From contig JAXJXV010000008.1 in assembly GCA_036307305.1 (NCBI GenBank), positions 62,001 through 126,000 of the forward strand: a stretch of 64,000 nucleotides of DNA. Direction: 5' to 3'. The notes beneath the pieces are model-generated. The model searched no databases. It had not been told where the DNA came from and saw only the letters and a program-made list of their open reading frames with translations. Positions 32,318 through 41,784 of the stretch are shown piece after piece. Numbering within the stretch: position 1 is the stretch's first letter; each line of letters starts with the position of its first letter. Source of the DNA: SIG607 sp036307305 (lineage in GTDB: Bacteria; Bacillota; Clostridia; Oscillospirales; Acutalibacteraceae). Made by a program: the position numbers and the translations under genes.

Positions 32318-34867
32318 TTATTCCTCGTTTTCTGTATCGTTTTCTACCGCTGTATCTCCTACGTCTGCCGCATCGGCTTCAGGTGCCTCTGGTGCAGCAT
32401 TAACCTCATCCTCATCATGTGATGCCGTTGCCACAGATAATACCTTTGAGTCTCCCTCAACTCGCATTACCCTAACACCCTTAGAAGGACGGGCAAAGGT
32501 ACTGATTTCGCAAACGGGTATTCTTATAATAATACCGTCAGAAGAAATCATAATTACGTCTTCATCATCATCTACGCAAAGCACGTTTGCAACGTCGCCG
32601 TATTTTTCGGTTCTGTAGTTTGTAGTACCCTTACCGCCACGGCTCTGAACTCTGTAATCGGAAATAGGGGACTTTCTGCCGTAGCCCGTTTCGGTTACGG
32701 TAAGAAGTGTGCTGTTATCGTCACAAATATCCATTGCAACTACTTCGTCGTCTGCTGACAGTTTAATTGCCCTTACACCGCAGGCCGTTCTGCCCATTGG
32801 GCGAACCTGTGTTTCTTCAAAACGAATTCCGCGGCCTTTCTTTGTTGCAACGTAAATATCCTTTTTACCGTCGGTAAGGCTTACAAAGGACAGCTCGTCA
32901 CCCTCGTTAAGCTCAAGAGCAATAATACCTGTTTTGCGAATATTACGGAATTCCGTAATTTTAGTTCTCTTAATAGTACCTTTCTTAGTTACCATACAAA
33001 TGAAGCTATCGTCGTCAGCCTCAGCGCAGGAAAGCACCATTGAAAGCTTTTCTCCGCTTTGAAGCGCGAGAAGATTAACAACGTTCATACCCTTTGAGTT
33101 GGTACTGGTTGCCTCGGGAATTTCATAAGCCTTAAGCTTATATACTCTGCCGAAGTTGGTAAAGAGCATAATAAAATCGTGAGAAGAACAGGTCATCATA
33201 TTTTCAATCATATCGTCTTCTCTCGTCTTCATACCCATTTTACCTCTGCCGCCCTTATGCTGAACTGCATAGGTATCAATAGCCATACGTTTAATATAGC
33301 CGTTGACGGTTTTGGTAATAACACATTCTTCCTCAGGAATAAGGTCCTCAATATCAACCTCACCCGAAACAGCAGAAATTTCGGTTCTTCTTTCGTCAGA
33401 ATATTTATCTCTGAGATTCAAGGATTCGGTTTTAACGATATCAAGAATTCTTTCCTTACTATCAAGTATAGCCTGACATTCCTTAATAAATGCAAGTTTT
33501 TCAGCAAGTTCATCAAGAATCTTCTGTTTTTCAAGGTTTGCAAGTTTACCAAGTTGCATCTGTACGATAGCGGTGGTCTGTAAATCATCAAGACCGAATC
33601 TCTCAGACAGCTTTTCCTTTGCAGTAGCCACGTCGGCGCTACTTCTGATTATTGAAATAACCTCGTCAATGAAATCAAGAGCAGTTTTAAGTCCCTCTAA
33701 AATATGGGCTCTTTCAGCCGCCTTTTTCATATCAAAGCGGGTTTTTCTTTCAACTATTTCACACTGGAAGTCAATGCTGTTCTGAAGCATTTCCTTAAGT
33801 GTCAATATCTGAGGTTTACCGTTTACTATTGCAATAAGGTTTGCGCCGAAGGTTGTCTGAAGCTCTGTATAAGAGAACAGCTTATTAAGAACAACCTGCG
33901 GATTAGCGTCCTTTTTAACGTCAACAACGATTCTTATACCGCCGTCACGCTTTGAAGAATAGTCGACTACGTCGTCGATACCCTCAATACGCTTTTCGTT
34001 TGCAAGGTCGTAAATCTTTTTAACAAGGTCTTTCTTTCTAACCTTATAAGGAATTTCGGTAATTACAATTCTGAATTTTCCGTTTGAAAGTTCTTCAATC
34101 TCGGTTTTACCGCGAACAATAATTTTACCCTTACCCGTAGCATAGGCGGCTCTTATTCCGCTTCTGCCCATTATAATACCGCCTGTAGGGAAGTCGGGTC
34201 CCTTTATATGCTCACAAAGCTCTGAAAGGTCTGCCTCGGGATTATCAATAAGACAGCACATTCCGTCAATAATTTCACCAAGGTTATGAGGCGGAATTTC
34301 GGTTGCCATACCAAATGCAATACCCGACGAGCCGTTAACCAAAAGCTGTGGGAAACGAACGGGAAGAACGGTAGGCTCTTTAAGTCTGTCGTCATAGTTA
34401 GGCACAAAATCAACTGTATCCTTTTCAATATCATCAAGCATATGAAGGGATAGGCGATTCATTTTAGACTCGGTATAACGGTAAGCAGCGGCAGGGTAGC
34501 CGTCTATATTACCAAAGTTTCCGTGTCCGTCTATAAGAGGATAACGAAGTGAAAAATCCTGCGCCATTCTTACCATAGCATCATAAACGGAGGAGTCACC
34601 GTGGGGATGATATCTACCAAGCACCGCACCAACGGTATCGGCGCATTTTCTGTATGCTTTTTCGGGGGTAAGTCCGTTTTCATACATTGTGTATAAAATT
34701 CTTCTGTGAACAGGCTTTAATCCGTCTCTCACGTCAGGAAGAGCACGGCCTACAAGCACGGACATACCGTACTGCAACATACTGCCTTTAATTTCATCAA
34801 CAATTTCAACCGGCACAATATTGGTTTCTTCACTACTGGGCCAGTAAACTTTTTCCTGTTTAGCCAT
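32318..34867 (-). CDS. gyrA: DNA gyrase subunit A
   Basis: Topoisomerase II subunit with the breakage-reunion and C-terminal DNA-wrapping domains, 849 residues. The active-site tyrosine is in AAYRYTESKM, the quinolone-determining region PHGDSSVYDAMVRMAQ has the usual Ser and acidic-site context (Ser-Ser-Val-Tyr-Asp), and the GyrA box is QSRGGKG. The last 30 residues are a very acidic tail (EAPEADAADVGD...TENEE). It follows gyrB by 17 bases. Confidence 0.98.
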   Translation of the reverse strand: MAKQEKVYWPSSEETNIVPVEIVDEIKGSMLQYGMSVLVGRALPDVRDGLKPVHRRILYTMYENGLTPEKAYRKCADTVGAVLGRYHPHGDSSVYDAMVRMAQDFSLRYPLIDGHGNFGNIDGYPAAAYRYTESKMNRLSLHMLDDIEKDTVDFVPNYDDRLKEPTVLPVRFPQLLVNGSSGIAFGMATEIPPHNLGEIIDGMCCLIDNPEADLSELCEHIKGPDFPTGGIIMGRSGIRAAYATGKGKIIVRGKTEIEELSNGKFRIVITEIPYKVRKKDLVKKIYDLANEKRIEGIDDVVDYSSKRDGGIRIVVDVKKDANPQVVLNKLFSYTELQTTFGANLIAIVNGKPQILTLKEMLQNSIDFQCEIVERKTRFDMKKAAERAHILEGLKTALDFIDEVISIIRSSADVATAKEKLSERFGLDDLQTTAIVQMQLGKLANLEKQKILDELAEKLAFIKECQAILDSKERILDIVKTESLNLRDKYSDERRTEISAVSGEVDIEDLIPEEECVITKTVNGYIKRMAIDTYAVQHKGGRGKMGMKTREDDMIENMMTCSSHDFIMLFTNFGRVYKLKAYEIPEATSTNSKGMNVVNLLALQSGEKLSMVLSCAEADDDSFICMVTKKGTIKRTKITEFRNIRKTGIIALELNEGDELSFVSLTDGKKDIYVATKKGRGIRFEETQVRPMGRTACGVRAIKLSADDEVVAMDICDDNSTLLTVTETGYGRKSPISDYRVQSRGGKGTTNYRTEKYGDVANVLCVDDDEDVIMISSDGIIIRIPVCEISTFARPSKGVRVMRVEGDSKVLSVATASHDEDEVNAAPEAPEADAADVGDTAVENDTENEE

Positions 34868-34884
34868 TTTTCTCTCCCCTTTCT

Positions 34885-36828
34885 TTAAATATCAAGGTCG
34901 GTAGCAAATACCGCGTTTTCTTCAATAAACTGTTTTCTCGGCTCTACCTCTTCACCCATAAGCATTGTAAAGGTAGCGTCTGCAATTTCTGCGTCTTCCA
35001 TAGTAACTCTTAAAAATGTTCTCTTTTCAGGGTCAAGGGTGGTTTCCCAAAGCTGATCGGGGTCCATTTCACCAAGACCTTTATAACGCTGAACGTCTGC
35101 CGTACCGCCAAGTCTTTCAATATACTCTGCTTTTTCTTCCTCAGTAAAGGCGTCAAAATGCTGTTTGCCCTTGCTGACTCTGAAAAGAGGAGGCTGAGCA
35201 AGATATATATGTCCCGTTTCAATAAGCTGTGGCATATATCTGAAGAAGAAGGTTAAAAGAAGAGTTCTGATATGGCTACCGTCAACGTCGGCATCGGCCA
35301 TAATAACTATTTTATCATAACGGAGCTTTTCTATATCGAAATTCTCTCCTATTCCCGTACCGAGAGCTACGATAACAGGCGTTAATTTATCATTTCCGTA
35401 AACCTTATCGTCTCTAGCCTTTTCAACGTTAAGCATTTTACCCCAAAGTGGGAGAATTGCCTGATAGGTTGAATTTCTGCCCTCAACGGCAGAACCGCCT
35501 GCAGAGTCACCCTCTACTATAAACAGCTCTGTTTTAGTTGCATCGTCTGATATACAGTCGGTTAATTTTTCGGGCATTCTCGTTTTATTTCCTATACCCG
35601 ATTTGTTTCTACTTGCTTCTCTTGCCTTTTGAGCCGCTTCTCTTGCATTAGAGGAAGCAATAGATTTTTCAATAATAATCTTTGCTTCCTGCGGATGCTC
35701 TTCAAGGAACTGATAAAGCTTATCATTAACAAGGTCCCTTACAACCTTACCGATGGAAGTGTTACCAAGCTTTGCTTTAGTCTGGCTTTCAAACTGAGCG
35801 TCGCTGAGTTTTACAGAAACAACGGCAACTACACCCTCAATAATATCCTCTGCTTTAAGACGGGCATTACCCTCTTTTAAATGTTTAAAATCAAATGCAT
35901 ATTTATTAACAGTATTAGTAAGAGCCTGTCTGAAACCTTGTTCGTGCGTACCGCCGTCAATGGTATGAAGTGTATTTGCAAAGGACATAACCTTACTGTC
36001 GTATGCAGTAGACCAGATAAGAGCAATTTCTGCCGTCTGGTCGGCCTTTTCGGTATTAAGGTAAATAACTTCGTTATTAAGGCTTTCCTTTTTCATACCC
36101 TCAAGAAGATACTCTACGTAAGACTTAATACCGCCTTCATAGTAGAATTCATCTGTTTTTGGCTCAAAAACGTCGGTTCTCTTATCAATAAGCTCAACCC
36201 TTATACCTGCATTAAGGAAGGATTGCTCACGAAGTCTGTTTTTAAGAGTATCATAATCGTAAGTAATAGTATCCGTAAATATGGACGGGTCAGGCTTAAA
36301 GGTAACGGTCGTACCCGTTTTATCGGTAGTTCCTATAATTTCAAGGTCAGTAACGATATTACCCTTTTCATAACGTTGTTTATGGATATTTTTACCGTCC
36401 ATAACCTCTACTTCAAGCCAACTTGAAAGAGCGTTAACAACCGAAGCTCCAACACCGTGCAGACCGCCCGAAACCTTATATCCGTTTCCGCCGAATTTAC
36501 CGCCTGCATGAAGAATTGTAAATACAACGGTAACAGTAGGAATTCCCTTTTGAGCATTTATACCCACAGGGATACCTCTGCCGTTATCCTCTACTCTTAC
36601 AATACCGTCGTCAAGCAGGGTAACGGTTATTTTATCGCAAAATCCTGCAAGAGCTTCGTCGATAGAGTTATCAACAATTTCATACACAAGATGGTGCAAT
36701 CCACGCTCTCCTGTTGAACCGATATACATACCCGGTCTTTTTCGTACTGCTTCAAGTCCTTCTAATACCTGTATTGAATTTTCGTCATATTCACCGACAC
36801 CTGCAGGTACTTTAATTTCTTCGCTCAT
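34885..36828 (-). CDS. gyrB: DNA gyrase subunit B
   Basis: ATPase subunit of gyrase, 647 residues: GHKL ATP-binding domain (EIVDNSIDEALAG; LHGVGASVVNALS), transducer region and TOPRIM domain (EGDSAGGSA, MADADVDGSHI), and a conserved C-terminus (QRYKGLGEMDPDQLWETTLDP). It starts 14 bases after the remB-like gene. Full length and intact. Confidence 0.98.
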   Translation of the reverse strand: MSEEIKVPAGVGEYDENSIQVLEGLEAVRKRPGMYIGSTGERGLHHLVYEIVDNSIDEALAGFCDKITVTLLDDGIVRVEDNGRGIPVGINAQKGIPTVTVVFTILHAGGKFGGNGYKVSGGLHGVGASVVNALSSWLEVEVMDGKNIHKQRYEKGNIVTDLEIIGTTDKTGTTVTFKPDPSIFTDTITYDYDTLKNRLREQSFLNAGIRVELIDKRTDVFEPKTDEFYYEGGIKSYVEYLLEGMKKESLNNEVIYLNTEKADQTAEIALIWSTAYDSKVMSFANTLHTIDGGTHEQGFRQALTNTVNKYAFDFKHLKEGNARLKAEDIIEGVVAVVSVKLSDAQFESQTKAKLGNTSIGKVVRDLVNDKLYQFLEEHPQEAKIIIEKSIASSNAREAAQKAREASRNKSGIGNKTRMPEKLTDCISDDATKTELFIVEGDSAGGSAVEGRNSTYQAILPLWGKMLNVEKARDDKVYGNDKLTPVIVALGTGIGENFDIEKLRYDKIVIMADADVDGSHIRTLLLTFFFRYMPQLIETGHIYLAQPPLFRVSKGKQHFDAFTEEEKAEYIERLGGTADVQRYKGLGEMDPDQLWETTLDPEKRTFLRVTMEDAEIADATFTMLMGEEVEPRKQFIEENAVFATDLDI

Positions 36829-36842
36829 ACTTTTTTCCTCTC

Positions 36843-37109
36843 TTAAATAAATTCTATTCCCGACTCGCTTCTCTTTAAAAGAGTTGCCGAGGATAGCTGT
36901 GAAATATAAATTATTTGTTTATCATTTTTACCTTTGCATACTATAAAGGATTTAGGTAATTCATAGCTTACGTTTATTACCCTACCCTCTTTTTCTGCTT
37001 TTGAAAGATAATCCCTTGTACGTTTTGATACAGTTGTATTATCAAGGTCAAAAATACCTATTATATCTGATTTTTTTACCACTGTATCCTGTCCTAAGTG
37101 TATATACAT
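36843..37109 (-). CDS. remB: Extracellular matrix regulator RemB-like (DUF370, YaaB)
   Basis: Small DNA-binding regulator of 88 residues between recF and gyrB, as in Bacillus (yaaB). MYIHLGQDTVVKKSDIIGIFD is the family signature. In Bacillus, RemA/RemB control matrix and osmoprotection genes; the regulon here is unknown. It overlaps the recF 3' end by 16 bases, so it is translationally coupled. Confidence 0.88.
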   Translation of the reverse strand: MYIHLGQDTVVKKSDIIGIFDLDNTTVSKRTRDYLSKAEKEGRVINVSYELPKSFIVCKGKNDKQIIYISQLSSATLLKRSESGIEFI

Positions 37110-38161
37110 CCTTTTTCTACCTTAAAAACCTTTCCATCATTAAGATTTTTAAAATTCGACGGGTCACAGCAGGTTATAAACACCTGCATTTTTCTTATGT
37201 GATTAAGTATAAATTCCTGCCTTTTAGGGTCAAGCTCACTCATAACATCATCAAGCAGAGCAACGGGGTATTCACCCGTAGTTTTATAAAGCACCTCTGC
37301 TTCGCTGAGCTTTAGTGATAATGCAACGCTTCTTTTTTGTCCCTGTGAACCGAACGCTTTAACGGAAAGTCCGTTAATAATAAAATCAATATCGTCCCTG
37401 TGAGGTCCTATTGTAGTAAAACCGCTTAATATATCTTCTTTTCTGTTACTGATAATTTTGTTTAATAACTCTTCTTCACTGGCAACAGGACTGTATATAA
37501 CACTGAATTCTTCCTTAAAATCTGAAATTCCGTTATAAATTTCTTTTATAAATTCCTCTGCCAACTCTAAATATCTTTTTCTGTATTTTATAATGGTTTT
37601 ACCTGTTATACTAAGTTCCTCTTCAAAGGGATAAAGAAGTTCTTCACTTATATTTTCTTCTTTTATTTTTTTTAAAAGATAATTTCTTTGAGCCAAGGCT
37701 CTCGAATACCTTTTAAGAGTTTCAAGATATTTTGGATATATCTGTGATATTGCAATATCTAAAAATCTTCTTCTTTTTTCAGGAGAACCCGACACTAAAT
37801 TAAGGTCATCGGGAGAAAAAATAACTGCGCAAAAGCTTCCTGCTAAAAGAGAAGCAGAATTTAATTTTTTTTCGTTAAGTACTGCTTTTCTTCTCTGTCC
37901 TATTTTTATAGAAGCTTCTTTTTCAATATTTTCGCCAATAAAGGAAATATTGAGCTGACTTTTTTCTTCTCCTATTTTAACAAGCTCGTTATCCTTATTT
38001 GTGCGAAAGCTTTTTGCTCCCGTAAAAAGCCAAATAGCTTCAATAATATTCGTTTTTCCCTGAGCATTTTCACCGCAGATTATATTCATTTTTTCGTGAG
38101 GCTCAAAGGAAAAAGGAAGAAGATTTCTAAAAGATACCCCGCTAACTGATTTAATCAGCAT
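37094..38161 (-). CDS. recF: DNA replication and repair protein RecF
   Basis: SMC-like ATPase for gap repair, 355 residues. Walker A in CGENAQGKTNIIEAI, signature FGSQGQKRSVALSLKL, Walker B VALLDDVMSELD. It overlaps yaaA by 11 bases and remB by 16, consistent with one co-translated operon. Confidence 0.96.
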   Translation of the reverse strand: MLIKSVSGVSFRNLLPFSFEPHEKMNIICGENAQGKTNIIEAIWLFTGAKSFRTNKDNELVKIGEEKSQLNISFIGENIEKEASIKIGQRRKAVLNEKKLNSASLLAGSFCAVIFSPDDLNLVSGSPEKRRRFLDIAISQIYPKYLETLKRYSRALAQRNYLLKKIKEENISEELLYPFEEELSITGKTIIKYRKRYLELAEEFIKEIYNGISDFKEEFSVIYSPVASEEELLNKIISNRKEDILSGFTTIGPHRDDIDFIINGLSVKAFGSQGQKRSVALSLKLSEAEVLYKTTGEYPVALLDDVMSELDPKRQEFILNHIRKMQVFITCCDPSNFKNLNDGKVFKVEKGCIYT

Positions 38162-38372
38162 TTTTAACTACTACCTTTGTATCTTCAAATTCAAGATAAT
38201 CTCCTACCCTCATTTTTTTGCCTCTCATTGTACATACCTCGCCGTTTACCTTAACTTCTCCGTCCTGAATAAGTATTTTTGCGTGGCCGCCTGTATATAC
38301 GAGATTTGAAAGCTTCATAAGGGAATCAAGTCTTATAAAATCTTCTTTTATAGTAACTTCAATTTCTTTCAT
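38151..38372 (-). CDS. yaaA: S4-domain RNA-binding protein YaaA
   Basis: 73-residue protein consisting of a single S4 fold: FIRLDSLMKLSNLVYTGGHAK, followed by QDGEVKVNGEV. It is found between dnaN and recF in most Firmicutes; in Bacillus it is linked to 50S assembly. Its ATG overlaps the dnaN stop by one base (TAATG). Confidence 0.92.
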   Translation of the reverse strand: MKEIEVTIKEDFIRLDSLMKLSNLVYTGGHAKILIQDGEVKVNGEVCTMRGKKMRVGDYLEFEDTKVVVKNAD

Positions 38373-39472
38373 TATTTCAACCTCATAGGCATTATCATAT
38401 ACATATAATCATCGCTCTGTAAGGGTTCTATAACTACACCCTGTTTTGAAGAGTCAAACTTTATCTGAACCATATCGTCATCCACTGCTTTTAAGGCTTC
38501 TATAAGATAACGTGAGGAAAGACCTATTTCAAAGGGCTCACCCTCAAGGTCAACCTCATAAAGCTCTGTTACCTTTCCTGCAGAGGTAGAACAGGAAAAA
38601 TTAATGCTTTCTTCACCCACAATACATCTTACGGGAGTAGAGAAAGAGTCGCTTATAAGAAGTGAAATTCTGTCAAGAATACCAAGTAGATCTCTTACCA
38701 TAACAACTATTTTCTGCTTGTGCGCAGCAGGTATTGTTCTCTGATAATTTACGAATTCACCCTCAATAAGACGGCAGATTATTTTATATCCGTCAATAAC
38801 GAAGGAAATCATTTTACTGCCAATACTTATAGGAATCAATTCCTCTTTATCGCTTATAAGACGAACAACTTCATTTAACATAAGTCCGCTGATTGTGAAG
38901 TTAAATTCATCATTACCCTCTATCTGTGTTTTTCTTATAGCAAGACGGTATCCGTCAATAGCAACGAACTGTAAAACAGAATCGGTACAGGAAATATTAA
39001 TACCCATTAAAACAGGTCTTGTTCCCTCAACGGGAGCAACGGCAAAGGAGGTACCCTCTGTCATTTCCATTAAAGTAGAACCCTTAAGTGAAATTTCCTG
39101 TCCGTCAAAGAAATTAGGAATTTCAGGATAATCAATGGCTGCCATACCCGGTATGTCGAAAACAGCTCCTGAACAGCTTATATGACAGATAAGCTTATCG
39201 TCAGCGCTTATCTGCACCATAGGACCGCTGAGTCTTTTAAATATGTCGCTTAATATTCTTGCGGAAATAACGATATCTCCGTCTTCTTGAGTTCGTGCGT
39301 AAATTTCCTTTTTCATACTCATTTCAAGATTATAGGCAATAAGAGTTACCTTTCCTTGTTCAGCAGAAATAAGAATACCCTCAAGCACAGGATAGCTTGT
39401 TTTATTTGAAACGATTCTTGAGAGATGGGAAACAGCATCTAATATAACGTTGCGATCAACTGTAAAGTTCAT
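38372..39472 (-). CDS. dnaN: DNA polymerase III beta subunit (sliding clamp)
   Basis: 366 residues from ATG 39472 (MNFTVDRNVILDAVSHLSR); AGAGGTG lies eight bases upstream. Clamp features: three similar beta-alpha domains, with LEGILISAEQG, SFAVAPVEGTRPVLMGI and the C-terminal YMYMIMPMRLK that forms the partner-binding pocket. It lies 247 bases after dnaA, across a very AT-rich gap. Confidence 0.97.
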   Translation of the reverse strand: MNFTVDRNVILDAVSHLSRIVSNKTSYPVLEGILISAEQGKVTLIAYNLEMSMKKEIYARTQEDGDIVISARILSDIFKRLSGPMVQISADDKLICHISCSGAVFDIPGMAAIDYPEIPNFFDGQEISLKGSTLMEMTEGTSFAVAPVEGTRPVLMGINISCTDSVLQFVAIDGYRLAIRKTQIEGNDEFNFTISGLMLNEVVRLISDKEELIPISIGSKMISFVIDGYKIICRLIEGEFVNYQRTIPAAHKQKIVVMVRDLLGILDRISLLISDSFSTPVRCIVGEESINFSCSTSAGKVTELYEVDLEGEPFEIGLSSRYLIEALKAVDDDMVQIKFDSSKQGVVIEPLQSDDYMYMIMPMRLK

Positions 39473-39719
39473 AATAATTGCACCTCTTTGCAAATTTAAA
39501 AAATTTTAAATTTTTTTGCTTATAAAAATATAAATAAATAACAGTCATCATAATAGTGTCAATATTGTCAGTAACTATCCTGACGCCTTTAAAACAAAGA
39601 AAAACGTATGTTAATATTAAAAATAATAAATTGTTTAAAAAGCTGTTAAAAAATTTATTATGAACATATTAAAAAATTAATAATTGTTAATAACTGTTAA
39701 CTTTGTTGATAAGTTTTTA
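39473..39719. other. AT-rich dnaA-dnaN intergenic region, weak oriC candidate
   Basis: A 247-base gap, about 80 percent AT, with runs such as AAATTTAAAAAATTTTAAATTTTTTT that could unwind. Only degenerate DnaA boxes are visible: TGTTGATAA at 39704-39712 (one mismatch from TGTGGATAA) and TGTTAATAA just upstream. A TTGACA lies on the minus strand inside the gap. In many Firmicutes oriC is here, but the lack of consensus box clusters makes this weak. Confidence 0.35.
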
Positions 39720-41048
39720 TCAGTCAGATTTTAAATTTTTAATAATATCTTCAATTATATTTTTTTCATAGGGGTTTTCTTTCATCATTTCTTTAACCTT
39801 TTTTTCGGTATAAAGAACTGTGGTATGATTTCTTCCAAAGGTTTCGCCTATTGACTGATAGGGAAGCTCGGTAGTTTCTCTGGCAATAAACATAGCAACG
39901 TGTCTTGCCTTTACAAGCTCTGCGCTTCTGCGGGAAGAAAGAATGTCACCCTCGCTGACGTTATAGGTTCTGGCTACCTCTGTTATTATCTGTTCAATTT
40001 TAATAGGCTCAGGCTTAGTGTCGCTGACAACCTCTCTTATAAAGCCCTGAACAATTGAAAGGGTAGGAACCTTCTGGTCAATAAGAATAAGAGCCTGAAT
40101 TTTTTTAACAACGCCCTCAAGCTGACGGGTATTGTCCTGAATATGCTCGGCAATATAGAAAACAACGTTATCGGGAATAGTAATACCAAGCTGTTGCTCC
40201 TTATTTCTGATAATACCGACCTTAGTTTCAAAATCAGGAGGGGTAATATCAGCAATCAGTCCGCTTTCAAAACGGGAACGCAGACGGTCGTCAAGACGTT
40301 TTATATCCTTAGGAGGACAGTCACAGGTAATAACAATCTGCTTTTTATTCTGATAAAGAGTGTTAAAGGTATTGAAAAATTCCTCTTGTGTCTGGTCCTT
40401 ACCCGCAATAAACTGAATGTCGTCAATAAGAAGAACGTCGGTAGTACGGAAACGGTTTCTGAAATTATCAAGAGAGCCAAGACCCAAGGTACCGTCGTGA
40501 ATAGCCGAAATAAGCTGATTTGTGAAATCCTCGCATCTTATGTACTCAATTTTCTTAGTAGGGTGTTTTTTTCTGATATGGTTTTTAATAGCTAAAAGAA
40601 GATGGGTTTTACCAACGCCGCTTCTTCCGTAAATAATCAGCGGATTATAAATAATATTAGGGTTGTCCGCAACAGCCATACTTGCTGCGTGGGCAAAACG
40701 GTTTGTAGAGCCGACAATGAAATTATCAAAGGTATAATCACTTTCAAAGGAGCCGTCGCTTATAGGCTTAGCGGGGGATATAACCTGTCCGCTTTCGTCC
40801 TCAACAAGGATTGTAACCGCAAGGTCGAAGCCCATAATGTGCTTTAAATTATTATGAATCATTTCAATATAATTTGATTCAACAATCTGTTTTTTATAAT
40901 CTGAATTTATACCCAGAGTAAACTCACCGTTTTTAAGGTCAATAGGATGAAGGTCTTTAAGCCAAACGTCAAAAGCAATTTCACTGACAGACTTTTTAAT
41001 TTCTTCACAAACGAGATCCCATATATCAGAGGGAGATTCAATTTTCAT
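39720..41048 (-). CDS. dnaA: Chromosomal replication initiator protein DnaA
   Basis: AAA+ origin-binding ATPase of 442 residues. Domain I (about 1-80) is followed by a short linker, the AAA+ domain with Walker A GRSGVGKTH and Walker B LLIDDIQFI, and domain IV with the DnaA signature HVAMFIARETTELPYQSIGETFGRNHTT. AAAGGTG precedes the ATG and a good promoter is 45 bases further upstream. It heads dnaA-dnaN-yaaA-recF-remB-gyrB-gyrA, all on the minus strand. Confidence 0.98.
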   Translation of the reverse strand: MKIESPSDIWDLVCEEIKKSVSEIAFDVWLKDLHPIDLKNGEFTLGINSDYKKQIVESNYIEMIHNNLKHIMGFDLAVTILVEDESGQVISPAKPISDGSFESDYTFDNFIVGSTNRFAHAASMAVADNPNIIYNPLIIYGRSGVGKTHLLLAIKNHIRKKHPTKKIEYIRCEDFTNQLISAIHDGTLGLGSLDNFRNRFRTTDVLLIDDIQFIAGKDQTQEEFFNTFNTLYQNKKQIVITCDCPPKDIKRLDDRLRSRFESGLIADITPPDFETKVGIIRNKEQQLGITIPDNVVFYIAEHIQDNTRQLEGVVKKIQALILIDQKVPTLSIVQGFIREVVSDTKPEPIKIEQIITEVARTYNVSEGDILSSRRSAELVKARHVAMFIARETTELPYQSIGETFGRNHTTVLYTEKKVKEMMKENPYEKNIIEDIIKNLKSD

Positions 41049-41090
41049 AAAATCACACCTTTACATTATGATTATAATAATACATATAAT

Positions 41091-41118
41091 ATTATAGCAT
41101 AATTTTTTGAAAAATCAA
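41091..41118 (-). promoter_or_regulatory. Sigma-A promoter of dnaA
   Basis: Minus strand: -35 TTGATT (41113-41118), 16-base spacer, extended -10 TGC-TATAAT (41091-41096). No DnaA box is seen near it, so autoregulation of the usual kind is not evident. Confidence 0.65.
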
Positions 41119-41146
41119 TATATTTATTATATTATATATAATATAT

Positions 41147-41185
41147 ATAAAAAGCGTCTGCAAAGGAAAAACTCTGCAGACGCAA
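41147..41185 (-). terminator. Rho-independent terminator of the SLOG gene
   Basis: Stem GCGTCTGCA (41154-41162) with TGCAGACGC (41175-41183), 12-base loop, and a T5 run on the minus-strand side. It begins nine bases after the stop codon and isolates dnaA from read-through. Confidence 0.85.
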
Positions 41186-41191
41186 ATTTTA

Positions 41192-41668
41192 TTAAATATA
41201 AGCTATTTTTTTATCGTTCGCTGCGGCATACTGTAAAAGCTCACCCGTGTAGGGAGAAATTTTATCCCAGTAACACAGTATGTAATCACTGCGGTCAATC
41301 ATAAATTTATCCCGTTTGTTTTTACAGCCGAAATCTCTCTGCTTACTAACAAGAAAACAGTCGTTACATTGGTTTATTACGTTATAGTATTTTTCTCGTT
41401 CTTTTTCTCCGTATGAAGAAGACTGTTCTTCATAGGCGCAGACGCAAAAAAGAGAAAGATTTTTATCCTTCAGCACCTCTTGGGCAAAGTCGAGGTCAAT
41501 ACCCGCTTCGCATCCCGTTATAAAAGAGGTGACACCGATTTCTTTTAATCGGCAAATTTCTTCTTTTAGCTTTTCTGAAATTTTTTCTTTTGCTGCACTG
41601 CTCTTGTTTAAATAGTCAATTGCGCAAAAATCGTTGATAATAAAACAACAGGTCTTTTCTTTTTCCAT
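41192..41668 (-). CDS. SLOG-fold protein of the DUF1273/YpsA type
   Basis: 158-residue protein with a predicted Rossmann-like fold. The YpsA/DprA-like core is visible: TSFITGCEAGIDLDFAQEV (nucleotide-binding loop), then CAYEEQ and RDKFMIDRSDYILCYWD. SLOG proteins bind nucleotide-derived ligands; YpsA affects cell division in Firmicutes. Exact role here unknown. The ATG at 41668 has AGGAAGG upstream. Monocistronic with its own terminator, and its promoter carries two Spo0A-like boxes, suggesting control at the onset of sporulation. Confidence 0.78.
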   Translation of the reverse strand: MEKEKTCCFIINDFCAIDYLNKSSAAKEKISEKLKEEICRLKEIGVTSFITGCEAGIDLDFAQEVLKDKNLSLFCVCAYEEQSSSYGEKEREKYYNVINQCNDCFLVSKQRDFGCKNKRDKFMIDRSDYILCYWDKISPYTGELLQYAAANDKKIAYI

Positions 41669-41692
41669 AATTATACCTTCCTTTTAATAAAA

Positions 41693-41753
41693 TTTGTCGC
41701 AAGGAGACATTTCGGGTATATTATAGCAAAAGAAAAGTGAAAAATTTGTCGAA
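41693..41753 (-). promoter_or_regulatory. SLOG gene promoter with two Spo0A-box-like sites
   Basis: TTTGTCGAA at 41745-41753 is a perfect Spo0A box and TTTGTCGCA at 41693-41701 differs by one base. Between them, on the minus strand, lies an extended -10 TGC-TATAAT (41720-41725) without a good -35. The perfect box sits where the -35 would be, the placement seen at Spo0A-activated sigma-A promoters. Confidence 0.5.
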
Positions 41754-41784
41754 GTGAGTCGACGGTAAAAAATTTTTTATTTTT

